Of a DNA stretch of 64,000 bases, positions 54,190-63,669 are shown one piece after another. Position numbers and translations under genes: made by a program. Location of the stretch: contig NZ_CP119968.1 in assembly GCF_032163395.1 (NCBI RefSeq), positions 2,568,001 through 2,632,000 on the forward strand, read 5' to 3'. This DNA comes from Gloeocapsopsis dulcis (lineage in GTDB: Bacteria; Cyanobacteriota; Cyanobacteriia; Cyanobacteriales; Chroococcidiopsidaceae). The first letter of the stretch is position 1. Each line of letters begins with the position of its first letter. The notes under the pieces are model-generated. The model was given only the letters and a program-made list of their open reading frames with translations, was not told the origin of the DNA and did no database searches.

Positions 54190-55380
54190 GTGGTCAGCTG
54201 GTTAATATTTCAAGGCGCTATCGCATTGTTGCTACTTATTCAGATTCCAGCAACGGCAGTTTTGCTGTCGCGCTTGCTTAAAGGTCCTAGTCGCCATCCT
54301 CCTTTGGAACCTACTTTGGCTACACCAGAACTTGTGGGTAGTGTAAGTGTCGTGGTTCCGACTTTAAATGAGGCTGACCGCATTAGTCCCTGTTTAGCTG
54401 GGCTGAGTCGGCAAAGTTATGAAGTTCGAGAAGTTATTGTTGTAGACAGCAACTCTCAGGATGGAACACCAGACTTAGTCAAGGCGGCACAAAAACACGA
54501 TCCGCGCTTTCGTTTGATGACAGACGATCCTTTACCCTCTGGTTGGGTAGGTCGTCCTTGGGCATTACATAATGGTTTTTTACATAGTTCGGAAGATAGT
54601 GAATGGTTTTTAGGGATGGATGCGGATACTCAACCTCATCCTGGTTTAGTTGCTAGCCTGGTAAAAACTGCACAAAATGAAGGCTATGACTTGCTGTCTT
54701 TGTCACCGCAGTTCATCCTCAAGTCTCCTGGAGAATGCTGGTTGCAACCCGCGTTGCTCATGACGCTGCTATACAGATTTGACAGTGCTGGTGTCGATGC
54801 TGCAGTTGCCGCAAGAGTCATGGCGAACGGACAGTGCTTTTTGTGCCGTCGTGCGGTACTAGCCCAAGTGGGTGGCTATAGCAGCGCTAAAAGCTCTTTT
54901 TGTGATGATGTAACATTGGCACGAAATATCTCATCTCAAGGCTTCCGCGTGGGGTTTTTAGATGGTGCAAAGGTGTTTAAGGTTAGGATGTATGAAGGAG
55001 CAATGCAAACGTGGCAAGAGTGGGGGCGATCGCTTGATTTAAAAGACGCCTCCTCGTCTGCGGCTTTATGGTGGGATCTGTGGCTATTATTTGCAGTTCA
55101 AGCGTTACCTTTGCCAATTATCTTGAGCTATTTGCTGTTTTTGCCGTCCACACCTACGCCTTTTTTACTCTCATTACTGGGACTCAATGGATTTCTGCTA
55201 ATCGTCCGCTGTGCTTTGTTATTTGCGATCGCGCCTTCCTACGATCGCTCCCAAGCACAAGGAGGTTGGTTATTCTGGTTTTCACCTATTGCCGATCCTT
55301 TAGCAGTGTTCCGGATTTTCTTATCTGCTTTTCGCACTCCTACTCAGTGGCGGGGTCGCCAGTACGATCGTCCGAGTTGA
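54190..55380 (+). CDS. cruG: Carotenoid 2'-O-glycosyltransferase CruG
   Basis: A 396-residue membrane-bound GT2 enzyme that attaches the sugar to the 2'-hydroxyl of myxol-type carotenoids. [20 protein letters not shown], the DxD region [13 protein letters not shown] and [22 protein letters not shown] are the catalytic motifs. One N-terminal and about three C-terminal transmembrane helices anchor it. The GTG start follows GGAG and lies 18 bp after cruF. Its 3' end overlaps rnhA by 41 bp on the other strand. Confidence 0.93.
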   Translation: MVSWLIFQGAIALLLLIQIPATAVLLSRLLKGPSRHPPLEPTLATPELVGSVSVVVPTLNEADRISPCLAGLSRQSYEVREVIVVDSNSQDGTPDLVKAAQKHDPRFRLMTDDPLPSGWVGRPWALHNGFLHSSEDSEWFLGMDADTQPHPGLVASLVKTAQNEGYDLLSLSPQFILKSPGECWLQPALLMTLLYRFDSAGVDAAVAARVMANGQCFLCRRAVLAQVGGYSSAKSSFCDDVTLARNISSQGFRVGFLDGAKVFKVRMYEGAMQTWQEWGRSLDLKDASSSAALWWDLWLLFAVQALPLPIILSYLLFLPSTPTPFLLSLLGLNGFLLIVRCALLFAIAPSYDRSQAQGGWLFWFSPIADPLAVFRIFLSAFRTPTQWRGRQYDRPS

Positions 55381-56239
55381 CTTGATCGGCGCGTTCTAAT
55401 TCCCAAAGAATTTGGTTTCCCTCGCGCCGGACTCGTGACACAATCCAGTTGCGCCAGCGCCACTCGTCACCACGGCTAGTTACTGCGCTGGCGTGTACAT
55501 CCATCAAATCGGCTAGTTCAGAGCTTGTAATTAAGTAACCTTTCGTCGCGATTTCGTCAGCAATGCGTAAAGTTTCCACTAAGCTACGGAGCAGCGCCAC
55601 TCTCGTCTCGCGGGGCATTTCTTCACTAGCGACAACGGAGTTTGGTGTGGTAGATTCCATCATGGTCATATCTGAGACAAGGTGGCTAGAAGTTGTACTC
55701 TTTTCGTAAGTTATCGTAGAGTGTGGTATGCAATCAGATACTTCTGTTACCAGTACAGAATTTGATGTTAGTTGTTGCAGCGTTGGATTTTTACCAGTGG
55801 CAAATGCCCGCGCAATTTTGTCACAGCGCTCGTTACCTACATTACCAGCATGACCTCGGACATACTGCCATTGCACGCGCTGATTGTTTTTTTCGTCCAG
55901 AATTTGCCAAAGATCTTGATTGAGTACAGGTTTTCCTTGGGCGGTTTTCCAACCTTTCTTTTTCCAACCTTTTACCCATTGCGTAATGCCTTTAATTAGG
56001 TATTCACTATCGGTATATAGCGTAATAGGTTCATTTGTTGGTACGGTTGCCAGCATTTCTAGCGCCGCGATCCCTGCTTGCATTTCCATACGATTGTTAG
56101 TGGTTTGTGATTCGTAACCACCAAGTTCGTGAACTGATCCATCAGCCAGATAAACAACAACAGCCCAACCACCAGGACCAGGGTTGCCAGTGCAGGCTCC
56201 ATCAGTGTATATGCTTTTGATTGTGGAATTAGAAGGCAT
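55340..56239 (-). CDS. rnhA: Ribonuclease HI with a C-terminal HTH-like domain
   Basis: A 299-residue fusion. Residues about 8-150 are RNase [21 protein letters not shown] (first Asp), [13 protein letters not shown] (Glu), YTDSEYLI (Asp) and [13 protein letters not shown] (Asp). It removes RNA from RNA-DNA hybrids. After a variable linker, residues about 205-290 ([68 protein letters not shown]) form a domain that in other cyanobacteria also occurs alone and looks like a helix-turn-helix. The 3' end overlaps cruG. Confidence 0.93.
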   Translation of the reverse strand: MPSNSTIKSIYTDGACTGNPGPGGWAVVVYLADGSVHELGGYESQTTNNRMEMQAGIAALEMLATVPTNEPITLYTDSEYLIKGITQWVKGWKKKGWKTAQGKPVLNQDLWQILDEKNNQRVQWQYVRGHAGNVGNERCDKIARAFATGKNPTLQQLTSNSVLVTEVSDCIPHSTITYEKSTTSSHLVSDMTMMESTTPNSVVASEEMPRETRVALLRSLVETLRIADEIATKGYLITSSELADLMDVHASAVTSRGDEWRWRNWIVSRVRREGNQILWELERADQVNSDDRTGDPATE

Positions 56240-56475
56240 ATAAAAATTAAACTGCTATACACACCTCAAAACAACTTCGCCCAAAGTCAATACTGTTAAG
56301 TCTTTACAACAAAAAGGTGAAAGACTATTAAGGCTAACATAATTGCGTTTGGTTCTACCTAAATTTTTGCTGGCGAGTTACCTTATTAGTATATTTGTTC
56401 TACTTTATAGTAGATTTCACTTGTTCCTACCCTCAAAGACGACAGCTCAAATGTATCACCTCTAAACTTTTTTTC

Positions 56476-58401
56476 ATGTACGAGCCACTACATCACAAAT
56501 ATCGACCCCAAAATTTTGCACAATTGGTGGGACAAGAGGCGATCACCACAACGCTGAGTAATGCTGTTCGTACCAGCAGAATAGCTCCTGCCTATTTGTT
56601 TACGGGTCCGCGAGGTACAGGGAAAACGTCTAGCGCTCGCATTTTGGCAAAATCACTTAATTGTTTGGCAAGCAATGTGCCTACCGCAGAGCCTTGTGGG
56701 GTGTGCGAGGTGTGTCGGGGAATTGCAAATGGTTCGGCGTTGGATGTCATTGAAATTGATGCTGCGAGTAATACAGGAGTAGATAACATTCGAGAAATTA
56801 TCGAGCGATCGCAGTTTGCTCCAGTGCAGTGTCGCTACAAAGTATATGCGATCGACGAATGCCATATGCTCAGTACTGCAGCCTTTAACGCTTTACTTAA
56901 AACGCTTGAGGAGCCACCACCCCACGTTGTTTTTGTGTTAGCAACAACTGATCCCCAGCGAGTTTTACCCACAATTATTTCCCGCTGCCAGCGGTTTGAT
57001 TTTCGCAGAATTCCCTTAGAACCGATGGTGCAGCATCTCCAAGCGATCGCCGCACAAGAACAAATCCAGATTACAAATGAAGCCATAACACTAGTTGCAC
57101 AACTATCTCAAGGAGGATTGCGGGATGCCGAAAGTCTTTTAGATCAACTGATGTTATCAGGTAGTGTAACAGTAGAGAGCGTTTGGGATTTAGTAGGTGC
57201 TGTTGCTGAGCCAGATTTACTCGCATTGCTTGAGGCGATCACTCATAATAATGCTGAACAACTTCTAGACCGTACGCGTCAATTGTTAGAACGCGGCAGA
57301 GAACCTCTCATAATCTTGCAAAATCTCGCCAGCTACTATCGCGATTTACTCATTGCCAAAACTGCGCCTCACCGTAACGATTTAGTTGCTTGTACTCCGA
57401 CAACATGGCAAGCAATGTGTCACTTGGTGCAGCAGTGGGAAATAGCAACAATTCTCGAAGGACAAAAAAATCTCAAAGCGAGTGAAGTGCAAATTAAAAC
57501 TTCTACGCAACCGCGACTGTGGTTAGAGGTCACACTACTCGGATTATTACCTGTCACAAGAACGCCTGAGCTGTCTTTGGTTAGTATCAATCGTCACAGC
57601 AATACCAACCCATCAGCAGTAAAAGACACGCCACACCCCCAAACACCACCAGCAGTCATCACTGCACCTGAAATACAACCCATACAACAAGAAGTTGTTG
57701 AACCATCACCTCCACCGCCAGTTGTACATCAGGATAATTTAGAGACTAGCAATGAGGAAGACAACGTTGAAATTCATACTGAAGTCGTAGCAAACCAGTC
57801 TGTTGACTTAGAACAAGTTTGGCAACAGTTACTACAAAACCTGCCATTGCCAAGTAAAGCACTATTTAAAGAACATGGTAGCCTCGTCGCACTTTACGAG
57901 CAACAAGCTTCAATTGGTATTCGTTCGCCGAAGTTACTCAAAATTGCTCAAACTAAAGTATCAGATCTGGAAGCGGCGTTAGGAAAATTATACGATCGCA
58001 AGATAAAAGTCCAGCTAGAAGTTGCAGCGACTCATCAGGCGAAGGTTTCTGCTGTTTCTGTTCAAGCAGTACCACAGCCTCCGAGAATTCCAGTAAGTAC
58101 CGATTCTCCCCAAACAACTGCATTAGCACCCAGCACGACATCCACTTTAGTCAAAACTCAAAGCGCGTCGCTTGAAGCTGTTCCTGAGACACCAATTACC
58201 GAGCCACTTTTAAGCCCTGACAATTCTGATGCCACAGATGAGGTTGCGATCGCTGCTCAGCGTTTAGCTGATTTTTTTAAGGGCGAAATTCTGCAACTCA
58301 ACGATGGCACGATGTTCACTCAACCAATGACAACAAGCAGCCTACCACCGCAGGCTGCTTTAGATTGGGATGATACTGAAGATACCGATTTTGATTTTTA
58401 A
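56476..58401 (+). CDS. dnaX: DNA polymerase III subunit gamma/tau
   Basis: About 641 residues from the ATG at 56476 (MYEPLHHKYRPQNFAQLVGQ); upstream in-frame starts give a non-conserved extension. Walker A GPRGTGKTSS is at about 44-53, four zinc-binding Cys lie around residues 62-80, Walker B is VYAIDECHML and the sensor SRCQRFDFRRIP is present. It loads the beta clamp. The C-terminal half is a Pro/Gln/Val-rich linker followed by a tau-like segment. No intein is present. The stop overlaps the mgdA stop. Confidence 0.96.
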   Translation: MYEPLHHKYRPQNFAQLVGQEAITTTLSNAVRTSRIAPAYLFTGPRGTGKTSSARILAKSLNCLASNVPTAEPCGVCEVCRGIANGSALDVIEIDAASNTGVDNIREIIERSQFAPVQCRYKVYAIDECHMLSTAAFNALLKTLEEPPPHVVFVLATTDPQRVLPTIISRCQRFDFRRIPLEPMVQHLQAIAAQEQIQITNEAITLVAQLSQGGLRDAESLLDQLMLSGSVTVESVWDLVGAVAEPDLLALLEAITHNNAEQLLDRTRQLLERGREPLIILQNLASYYRDLLIAKTAPHRNDLVACTPTTWQAMCHLVQQWEIATILEGQKNLKASEVQIKTSTQPRLWLEVTLLGLLPVTRTPELSLVSINRHSNTNPSAVKDTPHPQTPPAVITAPEIQPIQQEVVEPSPPPPVVHQDNLETSNEEDNVEIHTEVVANQSVDLEQVWQQLLQNLPLPSKALFKEHGSLVALYEQQASIGIRSPKLLKIAQTKVSDLEAALGKLYDRKIKVQLEVAATHQAKVSAVSVQAVPQPPRIPVSTDSPQTTALAPSTTSTLVKTQSASLEAVPETPITEPLLSPDNSDATDEVAIAAQRLADFFKGEILQLNDGTMFTQPMTTSSLPPQAALDWDDTEDTDFDF

Positions 58402-59792
58402 TTGTTGCCTTGATGGACAGTTTTTACCCATTTTAGCCGCTTTGGTCGCACTGACATCCGTGCAGTGGTACTTGCCATAACTACCATCCAATGGCACATA
58501 TACAAAGTACCGCGCAGCATTTGTAGAAAGATGACAAAGGTTGACCAAGTCAGTTTATCTTCAATCGTGCGAATGCGCTTCAAACCAAGGAACATCCAGA
58601 TCATAAATATGGTGACGGTAAAGCTCGTTAGCGGTGTGAGCACAGGCATTCGACTACGGGCGATCGCCATAAGTAAATCAGGAACTTGAGCGATCGGGAC
58701 GATGTACTGAATCAGCAAAAACATTAGTAAGTCGAATTTTTTACCAGTACCCATGCGGCTTTTGACAATTAACCGCCAATAATCTAAATATCTTTGATAG
58801 CCACCTTCTGACCAGCGGTTACGTTGATGCCATAAAGCGATCGCCGTGGTAACGCCTTCTTCTTCGACAGCTGGGTAGCTCACAAATTCAATTTCCCAGT
58901 TGTCTAAGTGTAAGCGCAAAGTTAAATCGAGATCGTCAGTAATGGTTTCTTCGTTCCAACCACCGCAACGCTCAAGTGCCTGACGGCGCACGAATTGACC
59001 ATTTCCGCGCAACTCACCGATACCACCAAGGGCTACGCGTTGCTGCTGAACGTAACTATCTACAGCCATTTCTGCCATTTGTCCCCGAGTCCAAAAATTC
59101 TCGTGGGAGTTGGCGATCGCTTTGCGTACTTGGACGGCTCCAACGGCGCGTCTGTGAAATAAAGGTAATACATGTTGCAGCAAATCAGGCGTTACCTGTG
59201 CATCGGCATCAAATACTGCCAAAACTTCACCTTTAGTTAGAGGTAAAACTTGGTTTAATGCACCTGACTTACCACCAGTAGCACCTGTGCCCCGTCGTAA
59301 CACTTTTAACTTATGGTAGGTTTGCTGTAATTTTTCTAAAAGTGCTGGTGTTTGGTCGGTACTATTGTCATCAATCACCCAAACTTCGTAGCGGTCTACT
59401 GGATAATCAAGGCTACAAAGAGTCTTGACTAAATTACCAATGACTGCTTCTTCATTTTTAGCTGCGACTAGTAGAGACACCGAAGGTAAATAATCATCTG
59501 GCGCATTTCGTGTACGAGGACGAGCAAAAACTAACCGTAGGGTATGAATTCCCCACAAAGTCGTTAAACCTAGTACCAGCCAAAATCCAAAAGAAATTAA
59601 ATGAAGGGCAATTGTGCCGCTCCACACTACGACTAAAACAACAGCCGCTTTGCGTCTACGACCCTCGCCACAAGACTTGAGAGACGTTTTTTGCAACGTT
59701 TGTGACTCGTCCTCTGATAACTCAGATAACAAGGAGCCAAGAGCATCAAGCTCACTGTAAGAATCGTTTTCGGGCCAGGAATTCGCTGGCAT
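58398..59792 (-). CDS. mgdA: Beta-monoglucosyldiacylglycerol synthase (MgdA type)
   Basis: A 464-residue processive-type GT2 membrane enzyme. RRRKAAVVLVVVWSGTIALHL is the first helix; VSLLVAAKNEEAVIGNLVKTLCSL, VIDDNSTDQT, FDADAQV (DxD), ITDDLDLTLRLH and the QRNRW acceptor motif follow, then about three C-terminal helices. The sequence order matches Synechocystis Sll1377, which makes monoglucosyldiacylglycerol, the first step to the galactolipids of thylakoid membranes. The stop overlaps that of dnaX. Confidence 0.88.
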   Translation of the reverse strand: MPANSWPENDSYSELDALGSLLSELSEDESQTLQKTSLKSCGEGRRRKAAVVLVVVWSGTIALHLISFGFWLVLGLTTLWGIHTLRLVFARPRTRNAPDDYLPSVSLLVAAKNEEAVIGNLVKTLCSLDYPVDRYEVWVIDDNSTDQTPALLEKLQQTYHKLKVLRRGTGATGGKSGALNQVLPLTKGEVLAVFDADAQVTPDLLQHVLPLFHRRAVGAVQVRKAIANSHENFWTRGQMAEMAVDSYVQQQRVALGGIGELRGNGQFVRRQALERCGGWNEETITDDLDLTLRLHLDNWEIEFVSYPAVEEEGVTTAIALWHQRNRWSEGGYQRYLDYWRLIVKSRMGTGKKFDLLMFLLIQYIVPIAQVPDLLMAIARSRMPVLTPLTSFTVTIFMIWMFLGLKRIRTIEDKLTWSTFVIFLQMLRGTLYMCHWMVVMASTTARMSVRPKRLKWVKTVHQGNN

Positions 59793-59940
59793 AATTTACT
59801 TGATCAACCACCAGAATTTATCTACACGCTTCAAATAAGCTAGGAATGCTTTAAAATCATGCCTGCTGACATTTCCCCTCGCCTTTGCCTTTGAACTCAG
59901 ATCGAGTAGGGTAGCGCTAGCATCAGAAACAGATGTCGTC

Positions 59941-59985
59941 AGGAATAGCGATCGCTATTCCTAGCGCTGCGCTGCGCGCAATCGC
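59941..59985. repeat. HIP1-centred palindrome joined to a dispersed GC-rich repeat
   Basis: Positions 59941-59962 form a perfect 22-bp palindrome whose centre is the HIP1 core AGCGATCGCT. Immediately after it, 59964-59985 matches the reverse complement of 18076-18097 at 21 of 22 positions. The two parts together make a composite element. Confidence 0.8.
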
Positions 59986-60073
59986 TGCAACAACCGCTGA
60001 AGCACGAGTTTTAATGCAATTTCCCTTAGCTCCAATAAAAGCAAGTGCAGCCCTATTGTACCCGACATTGAGA

Positions 60074-60108
60074 GGAGCGAGGGACTAGGGGCGAGGAGCG
60101 AGTGAAGA
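60074..60108. repeat. Degenerate heptamer array (GGAGCGA)
   Basis: Five consecutive 7-bp units: GGAGCGA, GGGACTA, GGGGCGA, GGAGCGA, GTGAAGA. The same unit is found in the arms of the inverted repeat at 4545-4672. Confidence 0.7.
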
Positions 60109-60240
60109 GTTCTCCTCAATATTGAGTCAACAAGTGCTGTAAAAGACGCTCAATATTTGGGAATACTAGGCGCAGGAGCTAATTTTGTGATTGTGCTTCT
60201 TCTATTCGCGACACATAGATCTTTTAGCCATTTTTCCAAT

Positions 60241-60615
60241 ATGTCAATTGAGCAACTACAACCTGCCGCACTACAAGAAGTCAGAGTCTATCAACCTTAT
60301 TTTCAGGGCAATAAACGCAATACTCTCCCATTAGCAATTAGCCTTTACAAACAAGGAGTCCTCCAAGGGCAGCGCGATATAGAAGGCGGTGATGGTATTC
60401 CTTTTGTTGCAACTTGGAATGTTTCTACCCTACCTGCCGATTTAACTCGCTGCCGAATGCAGTTCGACGGTAAGGCAGATCTCAGTTATGAAGTAATGAT
60501 GTCTAGCTCAGAACTCGTAGACTTTTTAATCGATACGATCTTACATTTCAAACGGACTAACACAATTGATTTCTCTAAAGGTTTTTACCGAAAATTACTG
60601 CGCTTCGACGACTAA
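60241..60615 (+). CDS. ebsA: EbsA family protein (type IV pilus/biofilm)
   Basis: About 124 residues from ATG 60241 (MSIEQLQPAALQEVRVYQPYFQGNKRNTLPLAISLYKQG). The sequence resembles the cyanobacterial EbsA family, known in Synechococcus elongatus as needed for type IV pilus assembly and biofilm self-suppression. It is soluble with a mixed alpha/beta pattern (FVATWNVSTLPADLTRCRMQFDG). No pilus gene is nearby, as is usual for ebsA. An in-frame upstream start would add a hydrophobic stretch not seen in the family. Confidence 0.75.
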   Translation: MSIEQLQPAALQEVRVYQPYFQGNKRNTLPLAISLYKQGVLQGQRDIEGGDGIPFVATWNVSTLPADLTRCRMQFDGKADLSYEVMMSSSELVDFLIDTILHFKRTNTIDFSKGFYRKLLRFDD

Positions 60616-60792
60616 AAAGGCAAAAAAAATCAAACTCAAGCTCATTTTGTAACTTAAACTTCCAATCTTTTAGCCGTCTACCCTCAAACTACAAGAACTG
60701 CTGATGAGTCTGATCAAATAGCAGGTTCAACCTAGAATATATAAATAATAAAAGTCGCGTGCGGCGAAATGTTGAGTTTAGGGAGTGGGGAC

Positions 60793-61881
60793 GTGCCGAA
60801 TGCTAAGTACTTGCTGATTGGATCAATAGAAGCTTACAGTGGTAAGTCGGCAACAGTGCTGGGGTTATCTGCTCAGTTAAAGGATTCAAAGCTTGATATT
60901 GCTTATGGAAAACCTTTGGGTAATTGGGTGAATGACTCGGATGAATCGCTGATCGATGCAGATGTTCAGTTTGTTAACCAGATACTTCAGTTGCCAGAAA
61001 ACAGACTATTACCGTCGCTCCTAACTTTAAATGAAGCAACGATTCAAAAGCGCCTGCGGGGTGAAGATTCAAATGATTACCAGAATTCAGCAGCAACGCA
61101 ATATTTGCAGTCAAAAGGAGATTTGGTACTACTCGAAGGTCCAGGTACTTTAGAAGAAGGTAGCTTATTTGGTTTAAGCTTACTGGAAGTAGCTGAGGTT
61201 GTTGATGCTAAAGTACTTCTCGTAGTACGATATAAATCTATTTTTTTTGTAGAAGCACTCTTGTCGGCGCAGCAGCGCTTGGGCGATCGCTTAATTGGTG
61301 TCTTGATTAACGATATCGCTCCAGAACAGATGCAGACTGTTAATACAGAAGTTCGCTCGTTCTTGGAACAGCAAGGTGTTCCTGTCTTGGGAACGTTGCC
61401 AAAAAATAACTTACTACGGTGCGTCAGCGTAGCCGAACTTGTTCAGCAATTAGGTGCAGAAGTACTGTGTCGTCCCGATCGCCTGGATTTAATGGTAGAA
61501 AGTCTGGCAATTGGCGCTATGAATGTCAACGCGGCATTGAAATATTTCCGCCGACGGCAGAATATGGCGGTGGTGACAGGCGGCGATCGCGTAGAAATTC
61601 AACTTGCTGCTTTGGAAAGTTCGACGCAATGTTTGATTTTGACGGGACAATTACCACCACCGCAATTTATCCTCTCAAAAGCCGAGGAACTGGAAATTCC
61701 AATTTTGTCGGTCGATCTCGATACACTCTCGACAGTAGAAATTATAGATCGCACTTTTGGACAAGTCCGCCTGCATGAACCGATTAAAGTACAATGCATC
61801 CGCGAGTTGATGCGAAAGCATTTTGATATTCACCGTTTGCTGTCTCAACTTGAGTTAAAGCCTGCAGTTGCATTGCCTTAG
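60793..61881 (+). CDS. Phosphotransacetylase-family protein, BioD-like P-loop plus DRTGG domain
   Basis: About 362 residues from GTG 60793, preceded by GGGAG; ATG at 60769 is the alternative. The N-terminal part (KYLLIGSIEAYSGKSATVLGL) is a BioD-like P-loop ATPase domain. The segment from about 215 (ALKYFRRRQNMAVVTGGDRVEIQLAALESSTQCLILTGQ) is a DRTGG domain. The same pair forms the N-terminal, non-catalytic half of large phosphotransacetylases, but the catalytic domain is absent here. The role is unknown, possibly sensory. Confidence 0.8.
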   Translation: MPNAKYLLIGSIEAYSGKSATVLGLSAQLKDSKLDIAYGKPLGNWVNDSDESLIDADVQFVNQILQLPENRLLPSLLTLNEATIQKRLRGEDSNDYQNSAATQYLQSKGDLVLLEGPGTLEEGSLFGLSLLEVAEVVDAKVLLVVRYKSIFFVEALLSAQQRLGDRLIGVLINDIAPEQMQTVNTEVRSFLEQQGVPVLGTLPKNNLLRCVSVAELVQQLGAEVLCRPDRLDLMVESLAIGAMNVNAALKYFRRRQNMAVVTGGDRVEIQLAALESSTQCLILTGQLPPPQFILSKAEELEIPILSVDLDTLSTVEIIDRTFGQVRLHEPIKVQCIRELMRKHFDIHRLLSQLELKPAVALP

Positions 61882-61892
61882 AACTTTCGTCA

Positions 61893-62387
61893 TCAAGTGG
61901 TGGAAGCAGATTGAGCATCCGTTTTTAGCTGTTGCCGTGCGGTTTTGCGCCCTTTAACCGGAATGTGCTTAGTCGCAGCAGCCAAACCGAATATTGGCAT
62001 ATTGCCATAGATGGCTTCATAGTTGCCTGGTTCAATCAGGTAAGTTTCGTGCCAAATTCCCACGCTGCCATCGTTACCTACGGCGCGATTAAAGCGTTGC
62101 CATGCAGATAGATGAGGATCTGCAGGATTTCTGGCAAAATGCTCTAAATCTTCAAACGAGCGCCAGTATTGAATCAATCCAGCACCTCGCCAATAGAAAA
62201 AGTTTTCTCCGCCTAAAAATCCTTTTTCTGGATGTTGATAAAGCGTACGCAGCATTGGTGCCATGGCGCGTGTTGTTGGAATCCATTTAGAAAAAGCGAA
62301 GAATTGATTAATTCGCATCCCAATGAGAAATACGACAAAGGGTTCGTCAACTTGCGCTGTAAAGCGTCCTGGCATTATTTGAACCAT
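61893..62387 (-). CDS. DUF4188 monooxygenase-like protein
   Basis: A 164-residue protein beginning MVQIMPGRFTAQVDEPFVVFLIGMRINQFFAFSKWIPT, with FFYWRGAGLIQYWRSFEDLEHFAR and WHETYLIEPGNYEAIYGNMP. These are typical of DUF4188, a ferredoxin-like-fold family related to haem-type monooxygenases/aldoxime dehydratases. No catalytic assignment is possible. It diverges from a PadR regulator, and the TTGCATAT boxes between them suggest that PadR controls it. Confidence 0.8.
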   Translation of the reverse strand: MVQIMPGRFTAQVDEPFVVFLIGMRINQFFAFSKWIPTTRAMAPMLRTLYQHPEKGFLGGENFFYWRGAGLIQYWRSFEDLEHFARNPADPHLSAWQRFNRAVGNDGSVGIWHETYLIEPGNYEAIYGNMPIFGLAAATKHIPVKGRKTARQQLKTDAQSASTT

Positions 62388-62474
62388 GACTGTTTCCCGT
62401 GTAATTGCAAGGTTTTACCGCAAATCATGCCCAACTTGAGATTTATTTATGCAATTAATTTAATATGTGTTTAG

Positions 62475-62509
62475 TTGCATATTCAAATTATATGCAATCA
62501 GTTGCATAT
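62475..62509. promoter_or_regulatory. PadR-type operator candidate
   Basis: TTGCATAT (62475-62482) and its reverse complement ATATGCAA (62490-62497) form a palindrome with a 7-bp spacer; a third TTGCATAT lies at 62502-62509, directly before the padR start. A further TATGCAA occurs near 62449. Such repeated dyads between divergent genes are typical of an autoregulated operator. Confidence 0.7.
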
Positions 62510-62526
62510 GTCAAGGAAATAATTTC

Positions 62527-63060
62527 ATGGCTTTAGCGCACGCAATCTTAGCGGTTCTTGTTGATTGCCCGAATAGTGGTTATGACTTAGCAAAGCAGTT
62601 TGATGGTTCAGTTGGTTTCTTTTGGGCAGCCAGTCATCAACAAATTTATCGGGAGTTGTCAAAACTAGAAGCGAAAGGGTGGGTAACTTGTGAAATCATT
62701 CCGCAAGAAGGACGTCCTGATAAAAAGCTGTATCACATTACCGCAGCAGGGAAACAGGAACTACAAGCATGGATCGCTCAACTTTGTGAGCCAGCGGCAA
62801 TTAAAGACGATCTTCTCGTAAAAATTTTTGCGGGCTATGTGGCGACTTCTCCCGAAATTATTTTGGATGAGTTACAGCAGCATCGCCAAGCGCATTTAGA
62901 GAAGTTATCTACCTACAAAGTTTTGGAACAGCGGTACTTTCAGAATATACAAACGCTGTCTTTGCCTGAGAAGTTTCGTTATTTAACGCTACTCAAAGGC
63001 ATTAGTTATGAAACTGATTGGGTTACTTGGTGCGATCGCGCAATTGAAATACTTAGTTAA
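62527..63060 (+). CDS. PadR family transcriptional regulator
   Basis: About 177 residues from ATG 62527, with AAGGAAAT upstream. The winged HTH occupies residues about 1-85 (AILAVLVDCPNSGYDLAKQF...HQQIYRELSKLEAKGWVTCEIIPQEGRPDKKLYHITAAGKQELQAW), and the C-terminal part forms a coiled-coil dimerisation domain of the Vir subfamily. It probably represses itself and the divergent DUF4188 gene by binding the TTGCATAT boxes. Ligands of such regulators are often phenolic or hydrophobic compounds. Confidence 0.92.
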   Translation: MALAHAILAVLVDCPNSGYDLAKQFDGSVGFFWAASHQQIYRELSKLEAKGWVTCEIIPQEGRPDKKLYHITAAGKQELQAWIAQLCEPAAIKDDLLVKIFAGYVATSPEIILDELQQHRQAHLEKLSTYKVLEQRYFQNIQTLSLPEKFRYLTLLKGISYETDWVTWCDRAIEILS

Positions 63061-63106
63061 GTAATCGTAAATCACTGCGATCGCGCTGTCTGCTAAAATA
63101 GCTAGG

Positions 63107-63634
63107 TTGTTTAATCTGATTCCGTCTTTGAGTCAGTCTATAGATCTCGTCAACAACGTTGACACCTTAGCGCAAGAACTAGCAACGATTCAGCAAACAG
63201 GTGCTAAGCGAATCGCCTTATTAGGTTCTCGTCACGTTCCCCTTACTCATCAGCATCTGATCGAAATGATGAGTTATGCCCTCGTTTTATCTGGCAATCG
63301 ATTAATCACCTCTGGCGCAACCGGAACAAACTCGGCTGCAATCAGAGGCGCAATGCGGGCTGATGCTAATTTATTGACAGTCATTCTTCCCCAAAGCCTA
63401 GAACGCCAACCACTAGAGTCACGACAGCAGCTTGAGCAAGTGATGCACTTAGTAGAAAATCCCAGCAATGATAATTTATCTTTGGCAGAAGCAAGTGCGA
63501 TCTGTAACCAAGAAATCATCTCGCGCTGTCAGCAGCTAATTTGCTTTGCGTTTCACGATAGCCGGACTTTGCTACAGACTTGCCAAGAGGCAGAGGATCA
63601 ACGCAAGGTGGTGACGCTATTCTATTTAGATTAA
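63107..63634 (+). CDS. DprA-like SLOG-domain protein
   Basis: About 168-175 residues. The starts are uncertain: TTG at 63107 or TTG at 63128 (MSQSIDLVNNVDTLAQEL). The core IALLGSRHVPLTHQHLIEMMSYALVLSGNRLITSGATGTNSAAIRGAM is a DprA-like Rossmann (SLOG) fold. Full DprA loads RecA on DNA during transformation and is longer; this short cyanobacterial version is usually called a DNA recombination-mediator protein A, without proof of that role. The C-terminus has CQQLICFAFHDSRTLLQTCQEAE. Confidence 0.75.
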   Translation: MFNLIPSLSQSIDLVNNVDTLAQELATIQQTGAKRIALLGSRHVPLTHQHLIEMMSYALVLSGNRLITSGATGTNSAAIRGAMRADANLLTVILPQSLERQPLESRQQLEQVMHLVENPSNDNLSLAEASAICNQEIISRCQQLICFAFHDSRTLLQTCQEAEDQRKVVTLFYLD

Positions 63635-63669
63635 GGCTGTGAGTTATCAGCTAGCTCAACTGGTAAAAC

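Larger units (their letters stand above)
59793..60240. other. Repeat-rich intergenic region
   Basis: About 450 bp between mgdA and the EbsA gene. It contains a palindrome plus GC-rich repeat (59941-59985) and a heptamer array (60074-60108), listed separately. No gene was recognised; the upstream in-frame extension to 60157 of the ebsA ORF is probably not translated. Confidence 0.6.

Noticed and set aside
56476-58401. An intein in dnaX
   Set aside because: The ATPase motifs are contiguous and no intein splice blocks are visible.
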